Assembly (NCBI RefSeq): GCF_010119975.1
Contig: NZ_CP048222.1
Coordinates: forward strand, 5,288,501-5,352,500
Reading direction: 5' to 3'
DNA length: 64,000 bases
Source: Rhodocytophaga rosea
Lineage (GTDB): Bacteria; Bacteroidota; Bacteroidia; Cytophagales; 172606-1
The notes beneath the pieces are model-generated. The model ran no database searches. It was not told the origin of the DNA and saw only the letters and a program-made list of their open reading frames with translations. This document shows, in pieces, positions 47,501 to 55,291 of the stretch. A program made the translations under genes and the position numbers. The stretch's first letter is position 1. Every line of letters starts with the position of its first letter.

Positions 47501-48096
47501 TCACGGAAAAAAGCATCCAGGCCATCTTTATTAAACTGTATGCCCCGGTAAGGATAGCGGATGATACGTCCCGAAGTGTCTTTTTCTGGTTCGTTGACTT
47601 CATTTTCGCTTCCTACACTCACCCAGTTTAACAAGCGATACAGTTGAATAGACGATGGAACAAGAATGGCATGTCCTCTCAGAATTACCTGTTGCATGAC
47701 ATGCAGCAAGAGTTCACTTTTGTCGATATCGATTCCATTTTCTGCGCCTGCCAGCTCGAATACAGCCTTGCATTTTTTGTATTCATCAAACACCTGTTTG
47801 AGTAGTTTAAAACCTGCTTTTACTGCACTCCAGGATTTCCATTTGGTAGGCCATTGCTCCCGCACCGATTCATAGACCGTTCTGGTGCTTCTGGTTACTT
47901 CCACTACTTTGTCGAAAGTGGTTACGCCTTCGGTATTGGGTTTATCCATATCCCCCAGGTCATACCCAGACATATACACAAATTCCATGATCAGCTTTTC
48001 CGACGACAGTAATCCGATCACCAGGTCCAGAAAAACCAGAAAGTCTTCATTGGCGGACCGGTTTTCGATAAAAGTATCTTTCTCTTGTTCTGCCAT
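44560..48096 (-). CDS. Cluster protein D: DUF6603-like protein, ~1178 aa
   Basis: I chose the ATG at 48096; the longer frame at 48138 overlaps gene E. One nucleotide separates gene E's TAA from this ATG (TAA-c-ATG). Residues 1-300 are helical. From about 300 the protein is beta-rich, with a DUF6603-type core: GGGYLYIDEDKGEYFGVAQL, PAIQLGLGFSLTGVGGLIGIHR near 615-640, and ILFPKDPLKNVYTIL followed by TFGLMAQLAWGPKSIITIELGLIIE. The C-terminal ~200 residues are mixed. No signal peptide is seen. DUF6603 is of unknown function; the assignment is by recall. Confidence 0.85.
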   Translation of the reverse strand: MAEQEKDTFIENRSANEDFLVFLDLVIGLLSSEKLIMEFVYMSGYDLGDMDKPNTEGVTTFDKVVEVTRSTRTVYESVREQWPTKWKSWSAVKAGFKLLKQVFDEYKKCKAVFELAGAENGIDIDKSELLLHVMQQVILRGHAILVPSSIQLYRLLNWVSVGSENEVNEPEKDTSGRIIRYPYRGIQFNKDGLDAFFRDPVAALKEHYFKNDTSSGSLLRMAGPVPPDDKLLIRLRDLLLSLYLNAFYGYRHSDAIALTEDKLQEFSQTLTTWFPVGKNVELALSLRRQDQNIIVSPQIFYLDDDNRTDKQFNREFGKWQWTFNLSGGLDSFSFGPDGVDLPPGVSGNLLVEIAAHKGKTEPENDKENNPAYVIGTEEGTRLELGKIDLRALLDISNQSKKADIKASLSQSGFYLLPGDGDSFLQKILPEKGIAVLFDLAAGYFNERGFYLEGGGGGEIVIPLNKKVSKFSLPSLQLGFRKITDANQWMLYASVAGRAELGPVNIELDKIGMRLLLKSPPKDEAGNLGIFDADFDFKPPNGVGIEINAKVVTGGGYLYIDEDKGEYFGVAQLSIKNKINVKALGIIQTRLPSGQPGYSFLLIISAEFPAIQLGLGFSLTGVGGLIGIHRRIELQKIQEGIQKNDIDDILFPKDPLKNVYTILTKINQFFPAADGQYTFGLMAQLAWGPKSIITIELGLIIEFPEPVRLALIGIIRSEITRKVAGKEIKALQLQVNFVAAIDFDKKFISLDAALFQSKLLGMKLEGDMALRIKYGDNPDFAITIGGFHPRFQPPALQLPAKMRRLQIILRSGNPSITVSCYLAVTSNTIQFGVAGLFVFKKWGVGIRGELSFDALFQLSPFRFETDVHFLLAASWKGYDFASIEVNGTFSGPSPWHIEGSLKLKVWIFSKTVSLNETWGEEDEARLEKVRILPLLADDLSNDANWERATGKTHLSVTLRKHLKKAADSTLLTLHPNELLSVRQTTVPLEVRVDKFSGRQPQGANTFRLALKDTNNNDIPAGKVKNHFASAQFIDMSEELQLSTPSYELFDSGLSFEGLDAVMFDDELTTQPFTYETKTLGEEPTTPLPDVKGLETIRSFAHSLRNSTLANSALGQAPKAKPVALQTIAEKYVIAEQGTLKATEIPAVTSAALAWQQLADIKQKNPQKVLSVLPLVEAVP

Positions 48097-48097
48097 G

Positions 48098-51000
48098 TTA
48101 CAAAGTATTTGGGGTGGGCTTTGTGTATTGAAGATCATCGGCGGCCATGGCTACCTTGTATCTGGTGAGGGCATGAGGCGTTAAACCGCTGGTGCTAGTT
48201 TGTTCTTTTAGGGGTACTTCTGCCACCACCCATATGGTTTGGCTTACCGTTCTCCGGATTTTTACTGTACTATTCTGTACATGGGCTTGTGCCTGCGAAT
48301 CAGCTTTACCCCGTTTTAGCTGGCTGCAGGTGAGTTCAGTATCATTGCCTGCCTGTGTTTTTGTTTCCAGCACATATATGATTTCCTGGTCGATGATAGC
48401 GAAAAAAGGCGCTTGTGGAAACGTTTTACCCTGTGCCAGTATGATGGTAAACGATTCTGCCTTGGTATCCAGGGCTTGTACCAGTTTACCTTCGCCTTCC
48501 CAGTCGATGGTGATAGAGGCAAAATTGCTGCGGCGGATAATTTCAGAAGAAGGCGCTTGCTGCCGGGCAAAATGGAAATGAGAAATGGTATTAAAATTCT
48601 CTACTTTTTTTTCTTTGGTTCCCCGGATAAAATCAATGCGGTACATCCATTCCGGCTTTGGAATTTTTACTTCCGGATGAATTTTATGATTGGGAAGTAG
48701 AATGGGATTTTGGGTGATCAGGCCGGGTTTGTAATTGGGAAACCAGCGGGTCCGTAATACAATCTCGTCTTTTTTAGCTTTGTCCAGCGTTTGAGGGGCT
48801 TTGGCATATCCCACTACAACTTCTGGCTCCGGCAAACGTTGGGTATTGCTTCCCAGATCGGTAAATTCATAGCCCAGCAGATCGAGTTTTAGTTTTTTCC
48901 AGGCACTGGCTTCATTTTTCATTCCACTGGCGGTTAGGTGGGCGACAACCATTTCATGCGCTTTGGTTTGCTCGGTTTCGAAAGGTTTATCGGCCCAATA
49001 CGCCAGGCGGCCTGCATAAGTAAAATGCACATCTCCGGATAAGATCACCACCCGGTTTTCGCTTTTTGCTTCCGGCTGTGTTTTGGCAGTCCGTACTGCC
49101 AGGAGGCTCAAAAATGTTTCGAATAGCTTCGAACTCACTTCCCAGGAATCGGCCTGGTCGGGATCATAAGCGGCCATTTCCCAGCGGTTTCCCGAATAAC
49201 CGGTAAAATAATGCGCCAGTGGCAAAGCCACACCACTCAGATAATTGCGGAACAGCGGAATGGTGACCACATTGCAGGGAGAAATAACAAACGTGATTTC
49301 TTTGGGTATATCGCTGAAAGGGGGCGGCAGTACAACCGGTTCTGGCATCTGCTCTTTCAAAGATTTGGCACTGATGTGTTCGGCTGCCCCATACAAAGAA
49401 CCTGGGAAACTGCGGAAGGTACGGGCATCGAGCACCAGCACTTCATATTTGGGATGACTTACCTGGTAATGCCAGCTGAGCGGCTGAGTAAAAATTTCCG
49501 GGAAAGTATCTCCTGAACCAATGCTGCGGTATTTGGCGGCCTGTATTTTATCCGGAATTTTGAGGAGGTTGGCAATGATCTTTTCATTGGCTTCGTCACT
49601 ATAATTGTTGCCAATCCAGGCAGACAAGGCATTGAGTAATTTTTTTCCGGCACTTTCACCTGTTTCAAAACGCTCTGGTGTATTGCCCCAGGCCTGAAAA
49701 ACCGCATACGCAGCCAGACCATTCTGAAGTACCCGACGTCCCATAGGTTTGCTATACACCCGGTGTACCCATTCCCGCGTCATATGCCAGTCGTCTGTTA
49801 CCTCATGGTCGTCGAACATCATGTAGGTGGCAATATTGGCCAGGACTCTTCTCACTTTTTTCAGTTCGGAAGCAAAAATTACCAGGTTCATCATTTCCGT
49901 AAAGTCACGGATTACCATCCGGAAACGCTTTAGTTCATAAGCTAATTCTACGTAGGCTTTCTTTTGTGCCTGGCTAACCTCTTCATCTGATAATTTCTTA
50001 ATATACCGGCTTTCAATGGAAGAAATCTTGCTGATGCCGCTTTCCAGTTTCTGCAACAGGCTATCGTCATCCTCATTTTTAGCAGCCATGGAATGTTTCA
50101 CCGCCCATTTTTTGGAAGCTTCCGCCCGGAAAAACGAAGGCCATAATACATCTGACCAGTTGAGCAGGTACAAGCCAAAAAAGTCTGACAAGGAAAACAG
50201 ATGAAACCGGGAAGTAGGCGTAAACCCGCACAGGTCATGAATATAGTCTGGCGTATCCAGGTTGTCGGTGAGTTCAGGCGGATCTAAGGTAGTTTGTGTA
50301 TATTCTTTGAGCAGGTCAATAAAGCTTTTGCGTTGATTATTGATGATAAATTCCTTTACTTTATGCATGTGCCCTCTTTCCCCCGGAATGATCTCTGCCG
50401 GACAAACATCGGCTTCGCCATCATCTTTGCTCCGCATTTTTTCAGGGGATTTGTAGCCCCCATTAGCTTCTTTTCCACTCATCAATGTATTGCCTACATC
50501 AATATAGAGGTGTTCTAATACTTCGTTGGCTTCATCGGCATAGATCTGGTCGCCACTGAGATATAGCTGCTGCGGACGGTTGGTTTTCCAGGTTTGTTGC
50601 AACAGGGTATCTAAGGCTGGCAGCGCATCGTATGCATCATTGGTCATATTGCGGCAGGAACTATGGATGAGGTGAACTTTATTGAGATCCAGGGAAGGCA
50701 GCTGGAAAGAAGGTAATTTTTCATCTGGATAAGTGATTTCTGCCGGTATGTTTGCTGTACTGAGTACTCCCTGTGCTAACAAATCCTGACCACCAATAGT
50801 AAGGGTGTAGAAATAGGTATTTCCGTATTGCAGTTGTTTCTCTGGAGCAATAGGTTTAGCTGTAACGGCTGCTATATGCAGATTGGTACCTAGTTTAACC
50901 GTTTGCAAATTGCCAGTTAAAATGGTGCTGCCTGCCACATTATTAGCATCTTCCACTACAGATAAGACTACTTCTTTGGCTTCTTTCAAGGCTACCCAAA

Positions 51001-51373
51001 CCGTAACGGCTCCAGGTTCCGCCTTCCGAACCATAGGTCCGCTGAGAATCAAGGGTAATTCGGCAATATTTAAAGGCTGGACCGATTGCTGTAATATCTG
51101 GCTAATGCCTGTAATGGTATTGTTTGTATCTTTTGTGACCAGCGGAGAGTCCGAGCAAATAGAGAAAATATGTTGAATGACTTCCTTCAACCCTTTCTTC
51201 TCCTCATCTATTCTTTTTTTCTCTTTATCGGATAGATTGCCGGATTCAATCGCAGAAAACTTTTGCTGCAGACTTTCATGCAGGTTGCGCTGTTCCGCTT
51301 CAGCAATTTTATCATTCGCAAAACCGGTGTTGAGAAGTGTTTCCAGGTAGCTGATATATCTGCTGTATTTCAT
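48098..51373 (-). CDS. Cluster protein E: PhoD-like metallophosphatase/phosphodiesterase
   Basis: In this 1091-aa protein a helical N-terminal stretch (1-100) and a beta domain (ILSGPMVRKAEPGAVTVWVAL) precede a PhoD/calcineurin-like core: HSSCRNM near 235, LSGDQIYADE near 268, MMFDDHEVTDDW near 517, and LSGDVHFTYAGRLAYW near 778. These supply the metal-binding Asp, Asn/His residues. The C-terminal ~250 residues are beta-rich with no known domain. There is no Tat or Sec signal, unlike secreted PhoD. The substrate is unknown. It is the first gene of the cluster; the 588 bp upstream probably hold its promoter. Confidence 0.87.
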   Translation of the reverse strand: MKYSRYISYLETLLNTGFANDKIAEAEQRNLHESLQQKFSAIESGNLSDKEKKRIDEEKKGLKEVIQHIFSICSDSPLVTKDTNNTITGISQILQQSVQPLNIAELPLILSGPMVRKAEPGAVTVWVALKEAKEVVLSVVEDANNVAGSTILTGNLQTVKLGTNLHIAAVTAKPIAPEKQLQYGNTYFYTLTIGGQDLLAQGVLSTANIPAEITYPDEKLPSFQLPSLDLNKVHLIHSSCRNMTNDAYDALPALDTLLQQTWKTNRPQQLYLSGDQIYADEANEVLEHLYIDVGNTLMSGKEANGGYKSPEKMRSKDDGEADVCPAEIIPGERGHMHKVKEFIINNQRKSFIDLLKEYTQTTLDPPELTDNLDTPDYIHDLCGFTPTSRFHLFSLSDFFGLYLLNWSDVLWPSFFRAEASKKWAVKHSMAAKNEDDDSLLQKLESGISKISSIESRYIKKLSDEEVSQAQKKAYVELAYELKRFRMVIRDFTEMMNLVIFASELKKVRRVLANIATYMMFDDHEVTDDWHMTREWVHRVYSKPMGRRVLQNGLAAYAVFQAWGNTPERFETGESAGKKLLNALSAWIGNNYSDEANEKIIANLLKIPDKIQAAKYRSIGSGDTFPEIFTQPLSWHYQVSHPKYEVLVLDARTFRSFPGSLYGAAEHISAKSLKEQMPEPVVLPPPFSDIPKEITFVISPCNVVTIPLFRNYLSGVALPLAHYFTGYSGNRWEMAAYDPDQADSWEVSSKLFETFLSLLAVRTAKTQPEAKSENRVVILSGDVHFTYAGRLAYWADKPFETEQTKAHEMVVAHLTASGMKNEASAWKKLKLDLLGYEFTDLGSNTQRLPEPEVVVGYAKAPQTLDKAKKDEIVLRTRWFPNYKPGLITQNPILLPNHKIHPEVKIPKPEWMYRIDFIRGTKEKKVENFNTISHFHFARQQAPSSEIIRRSNFASITIDWEGEGKLVQALDTKAESFTIILAQGKTFPQAPFFAIIDQEIIYVLETKTQAGNDTELTCSQLKRGKADSQAQAHVQNSTVKIRRTVSQTIWVVAEVPLKEQTSTSGLTPHALTRYKVAMAADDLQYTKPTPNTL

Positions 51374-51961
51374 AGAAACCGGATTTTAGGTTCAACTATA
51401 AAGTGGAAATGACTTGTATCGTTTCCGGAGAAGCGCTTTTTGATGCTTTCGAAAACAGCTCACATTCTTTTAAGTATGATTGCCTGAGAATGGCAGAGCA
51501 GAATAAGCGGTATTAGAAATTATATTCCTTTGGATGGTGCGGATATAATTTAGCTCAAGCGTATGTATCTATTAAACTTGGCAACAAAAGGCAGTAAGTA
51601 ATCGCCATTTGCAGGATAAGACAGCGTTAAAAATTAGTCTCCTTGCTCATTTGTTGGTAAACAGGTTTGAAAAAGGTTAACAAGAGATTTTGAAAAAAAT
51701 TAATGAGCTGGCGACCCATGATTAGAAAGTAATAGAAATTCTTTGTAAAAAGCAATATGTATCCGAAAAAGATACTGTTTATTATTGATACGGATGGAAA
51801 TAAATACAAGGTGAAGGAAGTTTTTCGAAAAAGGTACTGCCCTTCCGACGAAGGAAGAATCTCTTAATGTGAGTGTTCAAAAGATTCCTTCTTCGTCGGA
51901 AGGACTACAGAAAAACCGAATAACTTATTAAACCCTGTAATAATAACAATGAACCAAAAAC
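51374..51961. other. Intergenic region, 588 bp, upstream of the five-gene cluster
   Basis: AT-rich sequence, which presumably contains the cluster promoter near 51374-51440. A TATAGTTG box on the minus strand is close to, but not exactly, the Bacteroidota -7 element. It holds the strong palindrome at 51841-51903. No gene is seen. Confidence 0.55.
51841..51903. repeat. Long interrupted palindrome
   Basis: Two 22-bp arms (CCTTCCGACGAAG... and ...CTTCGTCGGAAGG) pair with two mismatches around a 19-nt loop. It is a strong hairpin in either direction and recalls REP-like intergenic palindromes of many bacteria. It could end the VF530 gene's transcript or be a mobile repeat. Confidence 0.65.
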
Positions 51962-52183
51962 TCAGGATTCACCGATGCTTTGCAGATACAGGTCTTCTAC
52001 TTTTTTTCTGGCCCAGGGTGTTTTCCGGAGAAAGGTTAAACTCGACTTAATACTCGGATCGTGCGTAAAACAGCGTATGTTGATCTGATGGCCCAAAGCC
52101 TCCCAGCCATAGCGTTTGACTAACTCAGTGAGTATCATTTCCAGGGTTTTGCCATGCAGGGGATTATTTGGTTGCGTTTCCAT
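51962..52183 (-). CDS. VF530 family DNA-binding protein (DUF2132)
   Basis: The 73-aa protein matches the VF530 family: [25 protein letters not shown], then [26 protein letters not shown]. The family has a double-headed helical fold and is thought to bind DNA; its role is unknown. It lies 9 bp after the DUF5071 gene on the same strand. Confidence 0.88.
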   Translation of the reverse strand: METQPNNPLHGKTLEMILTELVKRYGWEALGHQINIRCFTHDPSIKSSLTFLRKTPWARKKVEDLYLQSIGES

Positions 52184-52192
52184 TGATAGTGC

Positions 52193-52597
52193 TTAAGTCT
52201 GACTTTTTAGTTTATTCATTATTTTACTAGCTACTTCCTGTACCTCTTCCTCCTTTTCTCCCTGAGTTGGAAAATAAGCGATTTGCTCGATTTCTTGTAA
52301 CAGCCTTGGCTCAATGGGTTTGATAGTATTTATTCCAAATGCATATAAACACCAATATTTCCATACTTCATCTTTTCCTCTCAATATGGCAATAATATCA
52401 TCGGTTAAATAATCTGACATAGTTAGCAGATAATCAGCCATTGGGGTAGCAACTGGCCAATTAATGTCTTGTAACCATTCAAGTAGCTGAGGAACAATTG
52501 GTTTGATCTCTTGATAAGAGTATTGATATAACTTCTCCACTGCCTCAATGTCTGTCTTATTTTTTGGTATTAATTCTTTCAGTGTTATATGAGACAT
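52193..52597 (-). CDS. DUF5071 family protein
   Basis: The 134-aa protein is all helical, with IPKNKTDIEAVEKL at the start, the motif LLEWLQDINWPVA near 40, and WKYWCLYAFG near 83, typical of DUF5071 (HEAT-like). No catalytic residues are known and the function is unknown. It runs into the VF530 gene with a 9-bp gap. Confidence 0.8.
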   Translation of the reverse strand: MSHITLKELIPKNKTDIEAVEKLYQYSYQEIKPIVPQLLEWLQDINWPVATPMADYLLTMSDYLTDDIIAILRGKDEVWKYWCLYAFGINTIKPIEPRLLQEIEQIAYFPTQGEKEEEVQEVASKIMNKLKSQT

Positions 52598-52687
52598 GAG
52601 AGTTGATATAAATGTAAAACTGATTACTATATATTAAAACATAATTAAAAACTATCCCAGAAACCGAGTTTGAATTTTACTCAATTC

Positions 52688-53128
52688 TCATAATCCCTCA
52701 ATACTTTTATGCGTAATCACGTTCCCTGTGTCATCAAGCGGTGTATATGGATTGTACGCTACTTCTAAAATATTGCCTTCTACATCTGAGAAATAAAAAA
52801 ATAAGCCGCCGAAGGGTGGTTCCATGGGTTCTTTAATAATATGTACGTTTACGCTTTTAAGCTTGTAGTATAATTCCATCACCTCTTCTTTGGAACGTAC
52901 ATTGTAAGCGAGTGTAAATAAACTTTTTCCATGTTCGTTGAAGGGAATGCCAATAAAGTCGGATAATGCTTTCCGGTCGAACAGGCTGAGTAAAAAGCCA
53001 TTGAATTTATAAAAAACCATATCCTGGTTTTCTACCACTGGCTGCCAGCCAAGTATTTCGGTATAAAAGCTCCGCATCGCCGATAAGTTGATGGCACCTA
53101 TGGTAATTACACTTAATCTGGGTTCCAT
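52688..53128 (-). CDS. VOC family protein (glyoxalase/bleomycin resistance fold)
   Basis: The 146-aa protein shows the beta-alpha-beta pair of the VOC fold: LSVITIGAINLSAMRSFYTEILGW at the start, DMVFYKFNGFLLSLFDR, and PFGGLFFYFSDVEGNILEVAYNP at the end. It may bind a metal and act on a small molecule; substrate unknown. It starts 10 bp after the macro-domain gene. Confidence 0.87.
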   Translation of the reverse strand: MEPRLSVITIGAINLSAMRSFYTEILGWQPVVENQDMVFYKFNGFLLSLFDRKALSDFIGIPFNEHGKSLFTLAYNVRSKEEVMELYYKLKSVNVHIIKEPMEPPFGGLFFYFSDVEGNILEVAYNPYTPLDDTGNVITHKSIEGL

Positions 53129-53138
53129 ATTTTTTATT

Positions 53139-53837
53139 TTATTTAAATTTATTGAGTTTTTCCGGCAAAACCCACTTGGCTCCTAAGGCATACGGGGCAA
53201 CTGCCGGATGTATGGCTGTTTTATATCCTTCACCTAAAATGCTGGCAATCGCTGTTTTCATCTGTTCGGCTGCTTCCTGAAAAGGCATACCTCCCACGCC
53301 AGTACATAAACTTGATAGCACGATATGTCTGATGGGATGTGTTGCAGAACGGTTATGTTTGACTATGGCTACTAAGACTGCCCGCATCGCTAAATAGGCA
53401 TTAATTGTTTTTCCTACATTACCAGGAATCCGCATGGTAGGGGCAACGATTATAAAGGGAAACTGTGGGTGATTCATGGCGATAATGCTGGCTACACCAA
53501 CTGGTAGTTCACCGAAGTATTCTTCCCTGATGAGTTGCTGCACTTTCTGTTGCGCCTGCCCGGCAAAAAAATCGTCAATCGCTTTATCCAAGCCTCCGCC
53601 CATATCTCCAAAACTATTGGCCGGACTTACCAGCGCATCTGCCGAAAGGTGAAGAAGATTTCCTAAGAGAATTTCTACGCTGCTTTCCTGGGCAAAAACG
53701 TCAGCAAAGACTTTGGCTATGTCTTTATTTAAGTCGCAAATGCTGATTCTCAACTCGTCTTTGGCCAAATCTTTTCCAAAAGGTTTGAGCGTATCTACCT
53801 TCATACGTTTAAAGAACCGGTAAATCTTTGATAGCAT
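53139..53837 (-). CDS. Macro domain protein
   Basis: I chose the ATG at 53837; the longer frame (53870) starts inside a repeated AT-rich motif, and a further start lies at 53804. The macro domain spans about residues 50-230: NLLHLSADALVSPANSFGDMGGGLDKAI binds ADP-ribose-type ligands, and VLSSLCTGVGGMPFQEAA the diphosphate end. It probably binds or removes ADP-ribose marks. It lies in a minus-strand run with VOC, DUF5071 and VF530 genes. Confidence 0.88.
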   Translation of the reverse strand: MLSKIYRFFKRMKVDTLKPFGKDLAKDELRISICDLNKDIAKVFADVFAQESSVEILLGNLLHLSADALVSPANSFGDMGGGLDKAIDDFFAGQAQQKVQQLIREEYFGELPVGVASIIAMNHPQFPFIIVAPTMRIPGNVGKTINAYLAMRAVLVAIVKHNRSATHPIRHIVLSSLCTGVGGMPFQEAAEQMKTAIASILGEGYKTAIHPAVAPYALGAKWVLPEKLNKFK

Positions 53838-53866
53838 ATTTCTAATAACGAACAACCAACAACTAA

Positions 53867-54091
53867 TCAATATTTAGGCATAATGGGCTGGTGTTTTCCA
53901 TCGTCGAAGTAGGGCAGGATGGTGAATCGTTTGCTTTTCAGTTTGGAGTTTCCTTCTCTGAGTTCACTTTCCAGAAGACTGGCGGCTTCTCTCTGATGCA
54001 AAAATGTTAACTCTTCCATACCAAATAAATCTTGTGTATCAGCAAGCACTACTGAACCGTTGGAGGTAATTTCAAATAGGGCGAAAGTCAT
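53867..54091 (-). CDS. Hypothetical 74-aa protein
   Basis: MTFALFEITSNGSVVLADTQD and a basic middle suggest a small beta-rich domain. It has no signal peptide or membrane segment. It directly precedes the macro gene on the same strand (stop 29 bp before the chosen macro start), so it is probably in the same operon. No family is recognised. Confidence 0.6.
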   Translation of the reverse strand: MTFALFEITSNGSVVLADTQDLFGMEELTFLHQREAASLLESELREGNSKLKSKRFTILPYFDDGKHQPIMPKY

Positions 54092-54202
54092 AGAGGTTGT
54101 TTAAGATTGAAGCAGTAGAAAATGTCACCAACAACAGACACCATAATGGTTTCAACCTGAGGCTATGTACTTGGCGAGCCTTGTTGTTATTGGTGAAGGG
54201 TA

Positions 54203-54790
54203 TTAGTAGTTATTATTTTTAATTATCTTTTTTCTTTCTTTTTTGCTCATTTTTGCCAATTCTTGATTATAATACGCATTAAGACCGGCATGAAACTCTT
54301 TTCTCCAATCTTTTCCATTTTTTTCTGTTAAGTGATTCTCCATTTGATTGTTAAATACACCTATTGCATAGTATACATTCTCTGAAATCCATTTTGTGCC
54401 TAGAATATCAATGTATCTGACTTGGTACTTAGCTGCATATTGATTAAAAATCCCTAGTACTTTACCCCTATTATTGTATCCGGTCAGTAGTATCAAGGTA
54501 TTTGTCTCAATATATCTTGAAGCAATGTCGATCACCCTTTTGTAGATTAAACTTGTTTCAGGAATATCTGTCTCATTGGCTTGTAACAAATAAAGACAAA
54601 TGGCCAAAGAGTTTAAGGGAAAATACTTCTTTTCTAACGTCTGAATAGCTGAGTCAGAAGGTAAATTTGTAAATTGTTTTGATATGAGTTGAACATGATA
54701 CGCTCTATCTACATCTTCACACTCAGATTGAGCCTGGAGTAAATAACCTAGCAGTATAAATAATGTCGCAAAAAGAATCCTTTTTATCAT
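54203..54790 (-). CDS. Secreted hypothetical protein, 195 aa
   Basis: A signal peptide (MIKRILFATLFILLGYLLQAQ) is followed by a mostly helical domain with conserved-looking aromatic residues and a Lys-rich C-terminus. No family is recognised. The IS630 element starts 22 bp upstream of its ATG, so its own promoter has probably been displaced or altered. Confidence 0.65.
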   Translation of the reverse strand: MIKRILFATLFILLGYLLQAQSECEDVDRAYHVQLISKQFTNLPSDSAIQTLEKKYFPLNSLAICLYLLQANETDIPETSLIYKRVIDIASRYIETNTLILLTGYNNRGKVLGIFNQYAAKYQVRYIDILGTKWISENVYYAIGVFNNQMENHLTEKNGKDWRKEFHAGLNAYYNQELAKMSKKERKKIIKNNNY

Positions 54791-54843
54791 TTTTTTATAA
54801 CTAAGTAAGAGTACACAATTAAGTATAAGATTTTGGCAAATTG

Positions 54844-54851
54844 TATCTTTG
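54844..54851 (+). promoter_or_regulatory. TANNTTTG box 3 nt before the IS630 transposase ATG
   Basis: TATCTTTG matches the Bacteroidota -7 element. It ends 3 nt before the ATG at 54855, which would give a leaderless mRNA. No -33 TTTG is found at the expected 19-nt spacing. Confidence 0.4.
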
Positions 54852-54854
54852 CTT

Positions 54855-55286
54855 ATGCGTTATATCAAGAAGATTACAGACAAGCAAAAACAAGACTTAG
54901 AGAAGATTCATAAAGATAGTAAAAGTTATCAGGAACGTAACCGTTGCCAATGTATACTGTTATCCAATCAAGGCTATCAAGTACAGAAGTTAGCAAGCAT
55001 TTTTCAAGTAAGTCAGTTAAGTATTTATAAGTGGTTTGATCGCTTTGAGAAAACAGGTGTGGTAGGGTTAAAGAACCAAAAAGGGAAAGGCAGAAAACCC
55101 ATCCTTACTACCAGTAATGCTACCCATGTTGAAGTAGTGGAAAATAGCATAGAGAAAGAAAAACAACAACTTAAATTAGCTAAGCGAGAGATAGAAGCTA
55201 AATTAGGCACGGCTATGAGTGAGATGACCTTGAAGCGGTTTTTAAAAAAATTGACTACCGATGGAAACGTTTCCGTAAATGGATAA
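54855..55286 (+). CDS. IS630 transposase, first frame (HTH part)
   Basis: The 143-aa frame starts MRYIKKITDKQ and contains a helix-turn-helix (SYQERNRCQCILLSNQGYQVQKLASIFQ...), with a second HTH-like part (WFDRFEKTGVVGLKNQ). This is the DNA-binding N-terminal half of the transposase. It ends out of frame with the catalytic half; the A_AAA_AAA at 55244-55250 probably directs a -1 shift to make the fused protein. Confidence 0.88.
   Translation: MRYIKKITDKQKQDLEKIHKDSKSYQERNRCQCILLSNQGYQVQKLASIFQVSQLSIYKWFDRFEKTGVVGLKNQKGKGRKPILTTSNATHVEVVENSIEKEKQQLKLAKREIEAKLGTAMSEMTLKRFLKKLTTDGNVSVNG
55244..55250 (+). promoter_or_regulatory. Slippery heptamer A_AAA_AAA for -1 frameshift
   Basis: In the zero frame the codons read TTA-AAA-AAA, so the heptamer A_AAA_AAA is exactly placed for tandem slippage. 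After a -1 shift the reading enters the catalytic frame as ...LTTDYRWKRFRKW, which makes sense as continuous protein. Confidence 0.75.
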
Positions 55287-55291
55287 AGCCA

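Noticed and set aside
48192-48581. 129-aa plus-strand frame opposite the PhoD-like gene
   Set aside because: Shadow of the real minus-strand gene; no motif or start context.
33834-51373. Prophage or contractile injection system
   Set aside because: No sheath, tube, baseplate, terminase or portal-like protein was recognised; the only known domains are PhoD-like and DUF6603-like.
53838-53870. Macro gene starting at 53870
   Set aside because: The first codons come from a repeated AT-rich motif found elsewhere in spacers, so the start at 53837 or 53804 is more likely.
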